A stretch of 64,000 bases of DNA from Sceloporus undulatus (taxonomy: Eukaryota > Chordata > Lepidosauria > Squamata > Phrynosomatidae): contig NC_056529.1 in NCBI RefSeq assembly GCF_019175285.1, positions 20,491,907-20,555,906 of the forward strand. Direction: 5' to 3'. The notes below the pieces were generated by a model. It worked only from the letters and a program-made list of their open reading frames with translations. It had not been told where the DNA came from and did no database searches. A program made the translations under genes and the position numbers. Positions 38,101 through 51,200 of this stretch are shown here, piece after piece (position 1 is the stretch's first letter; each line of letters opens with the position of its first letter).

Positions 38101-41100
38101 TGATTGTCCCATCACATCCCCAGCAATGACAAGCTGAAGAAGTTATAGTTGGATAGCTGTCCCTAGGTGGAAAAGAACAGGGAATGCCCTCTTATTCAGG
38201 TCTGGATGAGCGCTGTTGTTAAGTGCTATCAAGTCAGCTCCAAATTAAGGTGATCCTCTGGATACAGGACCTCCAAGTGCCCTGCTCAAGTCTTGCAAAA
38301 TCAGGAAATACAGGTGCATGTGTGCCTTAAAGTCACCTGTCAATTTATGGCTACCCCATGGATTTCATAGAGTTTTCTCGGACAAGGAAAACTCAGAGGT
38401 GATGTGCCATTGTCTGTATCTGAAATAAAACCCTCAGCAGTGTATTCAGGATGTCTGGCATTTTCCCCTTCCAGTATGCCAGGAACCAGCACTATATTTG
38501 TGCCAACTAACTAACTAACTGGTTGGCTGGCTTCTTTCCCTGTAAACTTGGCCAGAGACCAGTGGCCAAGGGCATGGAGACCAGTATTGGTCCAGGGACC
38601 ACCACTTTGAGTAGCCATCGGCACCTGTTTTTTGTCAGCAGTCTTCCATCCAAGTGCTGGCCAGGCCTGGCCCTGCTCAGCTTCCAAGATAGAGAGGATC
38701 GGATCCCTTCAGGGTATTTAAGACAAAAGAGTAGTGCGGTCAGCCCTCTATATCCACAATCATCTGTGGCTTACAAATATTAAACACACACACACACACA
38801 TATATTGCAGAAAGCAAACCTTGATTCTGCCAGTTTATATCACAGACACCATTATACTATCCGACCGAATGCAATGGGACTTGAGCATCCACAGATTTCA
38901 GCATCCACGGCAGGTCCTGGAACCAAACCCTAGCAGATACCAAGGGCCCCCTGTATTCCTTGATTTCTATAAGACATAGTCCATTTCTCCTCCTGGCTAA
39001 ATTTTTCCTCAGAAGAGAGTAAAACCAGGTCAGAACAATGAGGATGACTGTGTTTACATGTAACACGAAACCACAATCTATCACTGCATGTCACTGGCAG
39101 CTGGGACTTGGCACTGAATGCTGAATTCCCCTTCAGCTGTGAATATAGGAAGAGGTTTTCCAAAATTCCTCTCGGCTGCTACATGCAGAGAACTAACTAA
39201 ATTTTTCCAGTGCTGAAAATTTTGGGGGAAATATTTCAGTAAACTAAGAACAAAGGGGAAGAGATGCACTGAATAGAACTGAATAGGCGATGGGATATTG
39301 AACATATTATCCCAGAAATAAGAGTAATATGGTTGCACACATTATCCCAGAAATGGGAGAACGGTTGCAAACATTATCCTAGAAATAGGATATCCCATTA
39401 TCCCAAAATGATGCAAATCATTTTCTGCCATGAAAATGAAAAGCAGAAAAGTCCCCATCCCTGGGTCCCTGAAGCTCCCTGGGTCATCTCTGGCCACTTG
39501 CTGCTCAGGCCAGCCTACCTTGCAGGGGCGTTAGGATAAAAATGAGACGTGATTCTATCCATGCTGCCCTTTTTGGAACTTGGAGCAGGCAGGAATAAAG
39601 CACACAGTTTTAAAGCTGTCTAAACCCAAATTTCATACTAACTTCCCCACCCACCTCCAACCTCTTTGGGAAAAGCAGGAAGGCAACACACTCACGCAAT
39701 CCCAGCTGCACAAAACCAAGGATGATGATCAAGGAAAGGGCCAGGAGTTTTGCCGCCGCAAAGCCGTCTTGGACCCGGGTGGCCGCCTTCACGCTGTAGC
39801 AGTTGACCGCTGTGAGCAGGACTGGAAAGCAAGCACAAGGAGAGATATGTCAGTTCGTCTCTGGTGCAAACGCTTTGCAAGCACCTTCTCTGTCTGGCTG
39901 CATCCGCACTGCAGAAATTATCCCATTTGACAACACTTTAACTGCGCTGGCTCAATGCTATGAAATTTTGGGAACAGTAGTTTTATGAGATGTTTAGCCT
40001 TCTCTGTCAGAGCACTCTGGTGCCACAGCAAAGTACAAATCCCAAAATTGAATAGCACTGAGTCATGGCACTTAAAGTGATGTCAAACTGATTTTTTTCT
40101 GCAGTGTGGATGCAGCTTAAAGGCAGGGAGGGAGCAAACTCATGGGTACTCATGAGCAATCCCAGGGCTCCAAATAGATGTCACACTGAATGCACACTCT
40201 CAAAACCAAGTCCCTACAAGACTATAAAATTACAGGTATGTCTCAGGGAGCATCTACACTGTAGAAATAATGCAGTTCGACCCCACTTTAAGTACTGCAG
40301 CTTCATCTATGGAATCCTGGTTTTACAAGCTTTTTTGCCTTCTCTTCCAAATCGCACTGGTGCCTCACCAAACTACAAATCCCCGGTTTCCATAAGGTTT
40401 CTCATGAACAGAATACCTTCAAGTCTGATCCACCATGGCTGTTTTTCCACTGTATGTTCCACATGCGACCCTAATGTTGCAGCAAGACCCAACCCAATCT
40501 CTTCTTTCAATCCATTCTTCACCAGGGCTGCTGGGATCTGCAATCCAACCATAGGGGCAGGGGAGGGGGATACATGATTCCTGCCCCTCTTTTGCCAAAT
40601 CCCTGGAGGCATTCCAGGATTTGAAATAGGGAAGCAAGGTTGCATCATTTGGTGCCAGGGCCTAGTTCCTTAAAAGAAAGACGATTTGAAGGCAAGCAGC
40701 ATCTGTCGTCTTTCTGATGCAATTAGTGTGTGTGTGTGTTTGTGTAGGTGGGGAAGAAAAATAACACCCTTGGATACACAATTGCCCTCTGACATGCTTG
40801 ACATCTGGGCACTCTGGTTCAATGAATGAATGAATGAATGAATGAATGGAGGCGAAGGAGTGATTCAATTTCCTTCTACGGTTTTCAGATGACTCAAAGG
40901 CAGTCGAGACGCAAGGAGGAAGCACAATTGCATCATCCATGCACTACTCCTGCCGATCCCCTGCGCACATTGCCCATTGGCCCAGGAGCAAAGGGGTGTG
41001 TGTGTGTGTGTCAGTGTGAGAAGGAGGCAGCAGCTCTTGCTTGAGATAGAAGCATGAGTAAACACTGCGCCAAACCAGCTTAAGAAGCCTGGGAGCCGAC

Positions 41101-43083
41101 TCTGAAACACTCTGGTGGCAAAAGAAATAAAGACTGAAATGTGTGTCACACGCATAGAGTATCTTCAAGAGAGTAAGCACAGTGTAGTGGTCTGAGTGGA
41201 TTCCTTACCCAATGATTCAAGCAGATTACGGGAAAAGTCATGTGTGCTGCTAAATTTTGTCCTTGCTATGTGTGAAGTGACAAAAATAGAGTTGCTTTCT
41301 TAAACAGCCTTAACCAGGAGGCTAAGATTGAGTCCCAAGCAGTCTCTTGCTTTTCCCCTGGCCTAATGCATTTAGAAAAAGGCACTTACCCCTGCTTTTT
41401 TTAAAAAATTAACTATTTTCTGTTGTTTTCTGTTCTGATGCAATACAGAAAGGACAGCTGCTGACTTGTTCCTTTGGAAGCGGATTGGCCCCACACCTGC
41501 AGCCCTCTCCGTTTGCCTTCTGTTTCAGAGGATCCAACGCCCTTCCAAAGAAACCGCTGCAGAACCAAACCCAACTGTTCTGCCAAAAGTCAAATGGAGT
41601 TCCCAAAACCAAAAGCAAAAAAGAGAAAACCTCTACATCCCTAGATTGCACAATTAATTCAGAACACGCCAAAAAGAAATAAAAATTATACAGACACACA
41701 TTCATATATACATGTTGACAAGGGGTCAAAGAGAAAAGCAAGTGGATAAAGAATTAAAGGGGATATGTAATTTTAGTTACATATGTGTTATGTATTTATT
41801 TATGTATTCTATTATAACCTGCCTTGATCCTTCTGGAAATGCAGGGTATAAATAAAATCTATTATTATTATTATTCTTCCTATTATTATTATTGGAGGGC
41901 AAGATCTTGTCTGGTCTTGGAAGTCAAGCAGGGTGACTGCTGGTTGGTACTTGGATGGGAAACAGCCAATGAATCCCAGGTGCTGAAGGCTCTATTTCAG
42001 AGGAAGGAAGTGGCAAAACCACCTCTGAGGATCCCTTGCCAAAAAAGAACCCTCTGAAATTAATGGGGCCGCAGTAAGTCGATAGGCAACTTGAAGGCAC
42101 ATGCATACACACAATGGCAACCACAACCGAGGCTTGCAAATGAAGCAAGGCCGTTCGAAGAATTGCAAAGCAAGACGCTTCGGATCAAGAGGAAAAGGCA
42201 AGCACCGTTGGTTTGGCCTCCTGCCATTATGCCACACCAGAAACGGAAAACCACACGGGTACAGATGTTGCCTTTATGACAATCTCAATTCTCCTTTTTT
42301 ACTAAAAGTTTTGCAGCCTATAGATTTTGGAAGCTTGCTGAGCAACAAGTTAAACCGAATGGCAGAACGGCAGAGTTGGAGGAAACTCCAGATGCCACCT
42401 AAGGGAGGAATCCAGAGCTTAGAAACAGTGGTTCCCAAACTTTGGTCCTCAAGGTTTTTGGATTTCAGTTCCCAAAATTCCTGAGACTGTTGGCCATGCT
42501 GGCTCAGACGTCTGTCAGTGGAAGTCCAAAACACCCAGAGGACCAAAGTTTGGGAACCACTGGCTCAGAGCATCATTGACCGGCAACATCACTTGCTCAA
42601 AGAAATCTTAGCCAACCCACATCACCTGCTCTCCTTAAAAAATCCCCCCCCCCCAAATCTTCCATCTTCATGGACAATCCAGAAGATGTGCAATCCCAGG
42701 GAAAGGACCAATTGTGTCAATTAAATCTATAGGTGTTCTTACTCAGAATAAGTGTATGTGGCACCAACCATGTATTCTGCCAGTGGTTTTACCTGTCTCT
42801 CTGTTTGCCGTCTCTTGCAACCTACAGGGTTTCCGGGGAATATTTGCAAAGTAATTTAAGGCATTTATTCAGAGTGTCATCTTCCAGCAAGGAGTCAGTT
42901 TGATCTTATCCACTGAGCCCTGCAGTATTCAGAGGGAAAATAAAATAAACTAAAATGCCCCATTGTATATAATGGGACTTGAGCATCCATGGATTTGGGT
43001 ATCCATGGGGGGTCCTGGAACCAAACCCATCAGATAGCAAGGACCCACTGTAGTGTTTAATCCCATTAAATACAGTGGGGTTT

Positions 43084-43121
<38 letters not shown>

Positions 43122-43253
43122 AGTGGGCCCTTGGTGTCTGCTGGAGTTTGGATACCCAAATGTGCGGATGCTCAAGTCACTTTATATACAATGGCGTCCC
43201 TTATATATAATAGCAAAATCAAGGTTTGCTTTTTTGAATGAAGAAAGAAAGGG

Positions 43254-43286
<33 letters not shown>

Positions 43287-45235
43287 ATTTTTAAGACATA
43301 AGGAGGTTGAATCTGTGGGTAAGGAATCCATTCAAAGCACTACACTATGCTGGCTCTCTTGAAGGTATGCTTCCAAGATGAGGATGCTTGCTCTTATCCT
43401 GGCAGGTGCAAGTTGCACCAAGGTGCGCGTGATCCCATTACTTCCTCCTCGCCTCTCTCTGTTTTTGCTATAAAACTCTCAACACATCAGCTTTGTTTTG
43501 CTCCCTGCAAGTCTACCTTTTGCCTCCACACACTCATGACCCAGTTTCTAAACCACTATAATCCCTAGGAAGCAGGTTGCTCTGAAGGCATGGAGGATTT
43601 TTAACAGGGGGATGGGGGGGATTTCTAATCAAATTCAATCCTGAATCTCATTAGAATGCCTCCAAGGGGCCTCCTGAGCTGCATCACTCAGGAAGAAACA
43701 AAGGGACAAACAAACAAAGGAAGGCATTTCTTTTTGTCAGCCTAACTTTTCGAACATGGGTCTGTATAGCATTGCGTTACAAAGGGCACCTCCAGCTTCT
43801 AGGCTGCATCTGCACTGCAGAAATAACACAGTTTGGCACCGCTTTAACAGCCAGGGCTCAAGGCTATGGAATCCTAGGTTTGGTGAGGTATTTATCCTTT
43901 CTCCATGATAGCCCTGGTCCCACAACAAATTACAAATCCCAGGATTCCATAGCATTGGGACATGGATGTTAAAGCGGTGTTAAACTGCCTTAATTCTGCA
44001 GTGCAGATGCAACCCTTTGTTGTGTGCCTTCAAGTGGTTTTTGACCTATGGCGACCCTAAGGTGAAACTATCATAGGACTTTTTTGCCATTGCCCTCCTC
44101 TGAGACTGAGAGAGTATGACTTGCCCAAAAACACCCAGCGGGTTTCCATGGCCGAGCTGGGATTCAAACCCTGGCCTCCAGAGTCATAGTCCAACCCTCA
44201 AACCACTCTACCTGTACTATGTTGTCCAGCATGTTAAAAAAACAAGTGGATCTGTAAATTCCAAAATGGAAACAATAAGAAAAGTGGGGTCTGGTGAAAG
44301 AAAAAAACCATCCCTGGATGCTTTAGCTTTGCTTTGATAGTGTCTTCCTGCATGGTAGAATGGGGCTGGATTGGATGATCCTTAGGGTCTCTTCCAACAA
44401 TAGGATTCTATGATTTGTGCCTGTTGGGTACCGTATCTATCTTTCTTTCCTGGAAACTCACCAGGAATCAGCAGCCGATGGCCACTGCAACAGCATTGGC
44501 CCATGAACCACCACTTTGAGCGGCACTGCATCCTAAAGCTTAGTTCTTGGCAGCAAAGTTAAAATAGACAGGTATTTCTGCCTCCACCTCCTTTGCCTTT
44601 GCCCCTGCCTACCACTGGAACACAGCCTCCCAAATTTCTCTGAGATTATTTGGCTCTTGGGCTGGCCGAGGTTCCCCATCTTTGTTCCAAGAATCTCAGC
44701 TGAAGACATGTCAGCAAAGCCAACATTTGGGTAACTGTTGCATTTGCAGGAGACATTCTCGCATCATTTCCCTGCACAGGTGTTTCTGCAGACAGGTATG
44801 TAGCTGCAAAAAACCTTTTATCGTTGTGCTACAAGGAGAGCAGCAGCTCTGAACTATTGTGCCGGCAGAGGAGTAGATCAGGACCCCCTATTATGGTCAA
44901 AAGCAGAATCGCTGCTCCCTGGAAACCAAGCAAATATTTATCTATCCCTTCTGCATATGGTCGGTTAAATCCACCGCTCACTGCGAGATTTGAGGATTTT
45001 GAAACAGGGGAGATTATGGGTACAATTGAGATCCTGGCTTTATGGGACTGTAAAAAGGTTCTTTTAAAAGAAAGGAGAAGGCAGGCTAAGAAATATAAAC
45101 AGAAGGAATTGCTTTGAGAAAGGTACAAAGTCGGCACAAGGAAGGTGGCTACACAGTCCCTTGAAAAGCTGGTTAGGAAAGGATGGGGAAGACAGAGGGC
45201 TGGAAAGGAATGGGGCAGTGAGACGGACACTCCAG

Positions 45236-45282
<47 letters not shown>

Positions 45283-48200
45283 TATATCATATTAATTTAT
45301 ATTCTGCTCTTTCCCCAGAACTAGGACTCAGAGCAGTTCACAATGTTGTTGTTGCGTGTCTTCAACTCATTCTGGGGTTTTCCATCTGCCTTGGTCCAGG
45401 CCTCGGAGGTGGAAAAGATCTGCTGGACCTGATCCTATTCCCCACCACCACTCCCTTCTCCTTTTGTGTCGTGTCTTCTTAGATTGTAAGCCTGAGGGCA
45501 GGGAACCGTCTGACTAAAAAATTGATGTACAGCGCTGTGTAAACTTACAGCGCTTTATAAATAAAGGTTAATAATAATAATAATAATTTTCTTGGCAAGT
45601 TTCTTCAGAGTGGGTTTGCCATTGCCATCCTCTGAGGCTGAGAGAGTATGACTTGTCCAAAGCCACCCAGTGGCTTTCTCTGGCCAAGCCAGGATTCGAA
45701 CCATGGTCCCCCAGTGTCCTAGTCCAACGCTCCAACCACTACACCACGCTGGCTAGCAAAGAGCAAAGACACAGGCCCCAAGACCTCCATCCTACAACGC
45801 AACCCTTTCTCAGCCATTCCTGGAAAACCCTTCAAGCGAATTCTAGAAATTGATGCAATTTTAGAAACTGGAAAGGAATGGAAGACACCTGAATGATAGG
45901 GACAGAAATATACAAGGCAAGATTTAATCGAACTTTCATTATGGCTTACACTCCTTGCCTGAGAAAACCCTATAAAATTAATGAGGTTGGCATAATAAGT
46001 TGACAAGTGACCTGAAGACACATATGCACACAAGCATAAGGCACCAGATCCCATCTGATCATGGAAGCTAAACATGACCAACTCTGGTTAGTACCTGGGT
46101 GGGAGACCAACAACAATAAATACCCGGCGCAGTAGGCTGCATTTCAGAAGGCGGCAATGGCAAACCCACCTCTGAGCATTCCTTGGCTAAGAAAACCTTT
46201 GAAATTCAGGGGGTGGCCACAAGTCAACAAGCAACTTGAAGGCGCACGCTCTCACATACATGGCTTGATCTTGGGAGCTAAGGAGGGTCGTCCATGGTTA
46301 GCACTTGGATGGGAGACCGGTAATGAATCCCAAGTGCAGTAGGCTCTACTTCAGAGGAAAGAATTGGCACAAACACCTCTAAGAAAACCCCATGAAATTC
46401 ACTGTGAAATCGAAGGCTTTCATGGCCAGCATCCATAGTTTTTGTGGGATTTTTGGGCTATGTGGTCATGTTCTAGAAGAGTTTATTCCTGATGTTTCAC
46501 CAGCATCTGTGGCATCTGGCATCTTCAGAGACGAAATATGAATAAAATAAATAAATAAATAAAAATCTTGCCAGCCACAGATGCTGGTGAAATGTCAGGA
46601 ATAAACTCTTCTAGAACATGGCCAGAGCCCAAAAAACCTACGAAATTCGTTTGTTTTGTTTAACTTTATTTTTATACACATTAAAAAAATATAAGCAATA
46701 TATGTTATTTACATTCCTGTTATTTCTTATTGCACAGTCTTTACAATTTTTTAACATCCTTCCGCTCCTTTGTGTTAAATATCTTGCTTAATTATATTAA
46801 AGAACTTCTGCATCTTTTGTCATAGCTTTTTTATGGCTTCAGTGAATGCTCAAGTCCCATTGAATACAGTTGTCACCCATAGTGAGTTTCCATGACCAAG
46901 CTGAGCATTGAACCCTAGTCTCTAAATGTATAGAATCATACAATCCACTACACCATAGATATATAAATATACAGTGGGCCCTTGGTATCCGCTGGGGTTT
47001 GGTTCCAGGAGCCCCATGGATAGCAAAATCTGTGAATGCTCAAGTCTGATTAAATGCAATGGCATCGTAAAATGGTGTCTCTTATATAAAATGGCAACAT
47101 CAAAGCTTGCTTTTTTGGAATGTATATATATTTAAAATAGTTTCAAGCCGCGGTACTTGAATCCATGGATTAAAAACAAAAATCCATGGATACAGAGGGC
47201 TGACTGTACGTATATGTATTTTTTAAATGCAAGGGGATTCCCTGAGAAAATGGTTGCAAGGGTTCTTCCAAGGTAAAAAGACCCCGCAGGGCAAAGGAAT
47301 AAGGAGAGGAGCCGGTGAAGCCTTGAAAAATAAATAAATATAAAAATAGAAGACGGCAAGCTGAGCAGAGAGGTCACATGCGTGGCCTCCGAGTGACTGC
47401 GCCACTGCCTCCTATTGATCCCTTTATAATCCAGGAGCAACACGGAACCCGTGCGGGGTTGCCTAGCAACAGCACACGGTTCTGCTCTGGCCCTAGCACA
47501 TGCTTAGTGTCTCCCATAGCATTTCATGGCTCACTCTCTCCATACATCTTGAACTTGGGGCTTGTCGCTGATGTAGCGGAGGCACATGCATTTATAATGG
47601 CAGGGGCCGCAAGAAAATCAATGTCCATGGCAGCAATTCCACATCAGTAGCCACAGGAAAATCAATGGCCATAGCAATAATCCCACATCATGCAATGGGA
47701 GGGAGAGGGTCACAAGAACACAAGGGATGTCTCAATAGCATCCCGGGCAAAGGCTGACCCATCCTTCAAAGCTGGGTTCGAGAGATGTGGAAATCTCACC
47801 CGGCTCCTAGAACAGAAATCTATTGATAAAAGGCAGGGCTTCAGGGCAAAAAAATGGTACTTAAGTCTTACACTTGACAACTAGGATATCATTGTATTTA
47901 TTTATCTACTACCTCTTCTATTTATTTATATCCCACCCTTTCCCCAAACTGGGACTCAGGGCGACTAACAACATTAAAAACAGTACAATTAAAAGCATAC
48001 AGGAATGGTACCTATCCGATTTATTTCGTGGTTGTTGTGTGCCTCTCCGATTTCTGGCAAACCTATCATGGGGTTTTCATGGTAAGGTTGGTTCAGAGGT
48101 GGTTTGCCATGGCCTTTTCCTGAGGCTGAGAGAGTGTGACTTGCATAAGGACCCCCAATGGGTTTCCATGGCTGAGCGGAAAATCAAACCCTGGTCTCCA

Positions 48201-51200
48201 GATTCACAGTCCAACACTATGAATATAAGGTGTTTTTATAAAATAAATGAATTTCCTGTTTAGACTTCATTATGTATTTGCACATATTCCAAAATGTAGA
48301 ACACCTCCGGTTCCAAGCATTTCAGAAAAGGGAGACCCAACCTGCATCTAGCTAACAAACAATAGTTTGTGGAAGAAAGATGGAGCCACAAATTGCAATA
48401 AATTCAACAAGCCAAACTATGGATCATTTTAAGGGATGCTCATCTGCTAAGGTACAGAAGTCAATGTAAGAAAAGCCCTTTTATGACATTTCTTCAGTGG
48501 GTCCTATGAAAGGAGTTTTAACAACCCTGCAAGGTAGGAAAACATCCAAAATATTACAGAGGATATTATATATGCACTATTCTCTCACTTTTGTAGAGGA
48601 CATAAAAACAAACCATGGAGTGAGGAAGAACAGATGCTATATATTAAGCTTGGCTCCAGCATCCTAGCCCCCATTCAATGGCTGCATCTGCAGGGCAGAA
48701 ATAATCCAGTTTGGCCCCAGTTTGATTGGTGTGGCTCAATGCTATGGAATTCTGGAATGTGCGGTTTGTTGCAGCACTAAACTGGGGTCAAACTGGATTA
48801 TTTATGCACTGTGGATGCAACCAGCATCTCTGCTCCATTTCTTATTCCTTCCCTGTCACCCATTGCAAAATATCAAGACAATCCCATCCCCGCCTTCACG
48901 CCCCCCCTCCACTTTCCTCTGTTTTGGACGTTGCTCAATCTGACAACCCTGACCTCAACGGCTAGAGAGAGAAAAGGCCAGGGGAGGCAAAGGGAGCCTG
49001 CATTTTTATTTGACATGTAATTAAGCTTGCAAAAGAAAAGAGAAAGGGCCGTGACATCACAACCGCGCCAGACTCTTATTCTTTGAGGCCTGTTTATCGT
49101 TCCCGCAAAGAAGGGAGGCTTGCAGCCCAAACGTTGCACAATCCCATGCTCTTTCCAGATCAGCCGGTTTGGGGCAACGGCTTTTCCCCAACCTGGATGC
49201 CCTGCAGCCTGTCTTGATTTAGTAAGTCCTTTGGCAAGGTCCCCCCATGGTAGTCTTGCAAATAAGCGAGTAAAATGCAGGCTGTATGAGGTTACTGTTG
49301 GGTGGATTTGCAACTGGTTGGCCGACCAAACCCAAAAGATGCTCATCCGTGGCTCCTTTTCATCCTGGAGAGACGAGACTAGTGGGTTTCTGGGTCCAGG
49401 GCTGTTCAACATCTCCATCGATCGCTTGGATGATGGAAAAGGGGACATAAAATTTGCAGATGGCATTAAATGAGGAGGGATAGATAATACTGTACTCCAG
49501 AGGACAGGGTTAGAATTCAAAATGGCCTTAACAGATTAGAAAGTTGGTCCGAAACTAACAAAATTAGTTTTAACAGGGAGAAATGTAAAGGACAGTTGGT
49601 CCTCCTTATCCATGGATTTGAGCCTCCACAGCTTGAAACTATTCAAAAAAAGGTATAAACTCCAAATAGCAAACCTTGATTTCCCATTTTATATAAGGGA
49701 CACCATTTTGCTATAGTATTACATTTAATAGGACTTGAGAATCCACAGGTTTGGTTATCCACGGGGGATCCTGGAAACAAATACCAGCGGATAACAAGGA
49801 CCCACTGTACAGTGAAAGCGGTGTCAAGCTGCATAATTTCTGCAGTGCAGATGAGTCCTAAAAGCAAAAGGAGAAGAAGAAGAGAGCCTTTTGCTCCATC
49901 TGGGAGCATAAAAGCATTCATTCTTAGTGTGGTCAGTGCCAAGAGGCACGTGGGTAGAGCCGTTGTTGGGCTGGCAAAGGACAAGGGTGCCAAGTCTTGC
50001 CTCCAGAAACGCTGGCCAAGGGACCTTTTTAAGCGTTTCCTAGGAGGCAGAGAGCACATGAAATATGCCACCCGCCCATCCACCCAACAAGACTTGCCCA
50101 AGGCTATCTGCAAAGCCAGAGCTGACAGCTGTTGGGTGCTGCTGAAAAAATCCTCCCCAGCAAGCTGAAAAGGAAGAGAGGAGAGCAAAGTTGAGTTCCT
50201 ACAAATAGGTCAGCTCTCCAACAAGGGAAGAAAGAAAAGCCCATAAATGAGCTGAGAAAAATGGGAAGAAAAGATACCCAAGCAAGCACTGGTTTGGCCT
50301 TTTGGCAACTTACCGGGTGCTAAGCAAAGTTGTGGGTTTGTTTTAAAGGAATGCAAGAGCCAGTGTGGTGTAGTAGTTTGACTAAGGTTTTCTTAGGTAA
50401 GAAATGCTCAGCAGTGGTTTTGCCAGTTCTTTTGTTCCAAAGAGTGTGAGTGTACACAAACTTGGTTTCATGCACAAAATTCTTTAAACTTTTGCACATG
50501 AAATTACCTTCAGGCTATGGATATAAAGTGAATAGGAAACATAAATGAATTTTGTGTGTGGATTTGGGTCCCATATCCAGGATAACTCATTATATAGATG
50601 CCAGCGTGATGTAGTGGTTTGAGCAATGGACTATAACCCTGGAGACAGGGTTTGAATCTTGGCTTGGCCATGAAACCCACTGGGTCATCTTGGGCAAGTC
50701 GCACTCTCTCAGCTTCAGAGGATGGCAAAGGTGATAGGGTTGCCATAAGTTGCTAGAAATTTGGGGACTACAAGGAAGATTTCTTATGGAGGATAGGATT
50801 CTTATTTGGGAGGACAAGTTGCCCTCCCCATAGTGATGTGCTCATGGCAAGGGGATTCAGAGACTCAGCCGTTTTAGTCTGGAATAGCAGTATGCAAAGA
50901 GATCTTGTAGCATCTTTGGGACTAACTGAGCGGAAGAAGTTGTAGTGTAAGTTTTCGAGTTGAGTGGAACTGGGATCCCATTCAAACAACAACAACAACA
51001 ACAACAACAACACACTGGGCCCTTGGCATCCACTGGAATTCGACTCCAGGATGCCCTTGGGTACCAAAATCTGGAGAATGCCCATAAAATACAATGGCAT
51101 ACCAAAATGATAACCCTTACATAAAATGGCAAAAACAAAGTTTGCTTTTTGGAATAATATAAATATATATATATATTCTCAAGCCATGGATGCTTGAATC

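Noticed and set aside
43085-43122. Poly-histidine or poly-isoleucine coding tract
   Set aside because: It is a (CAT)n microsatellite inside a Tigger-like MITE in intron 1.
44829-45230. 133-codon minus-strand open frame and 97-codon plus-strand frame
   Set aside because: Mutually overlapping frames in intron 1 without conserved residues or exon signals.
46036-46110. Possible 5S rRNA gene
   Set aside because: Only the central 5S-like part is present and it continues into a SINE body and tail. It is a retroposed SINE head.
48873-49520. 215-codon minus-strand open frame
   Set aside because: Antisense to the CR1 fragment and explained by it.
50598-50660. Possible tRNA gene
   Set aside because: A and B boxes are present but there is no 3' acceptor stem. 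The sequence continues into the SINE body.
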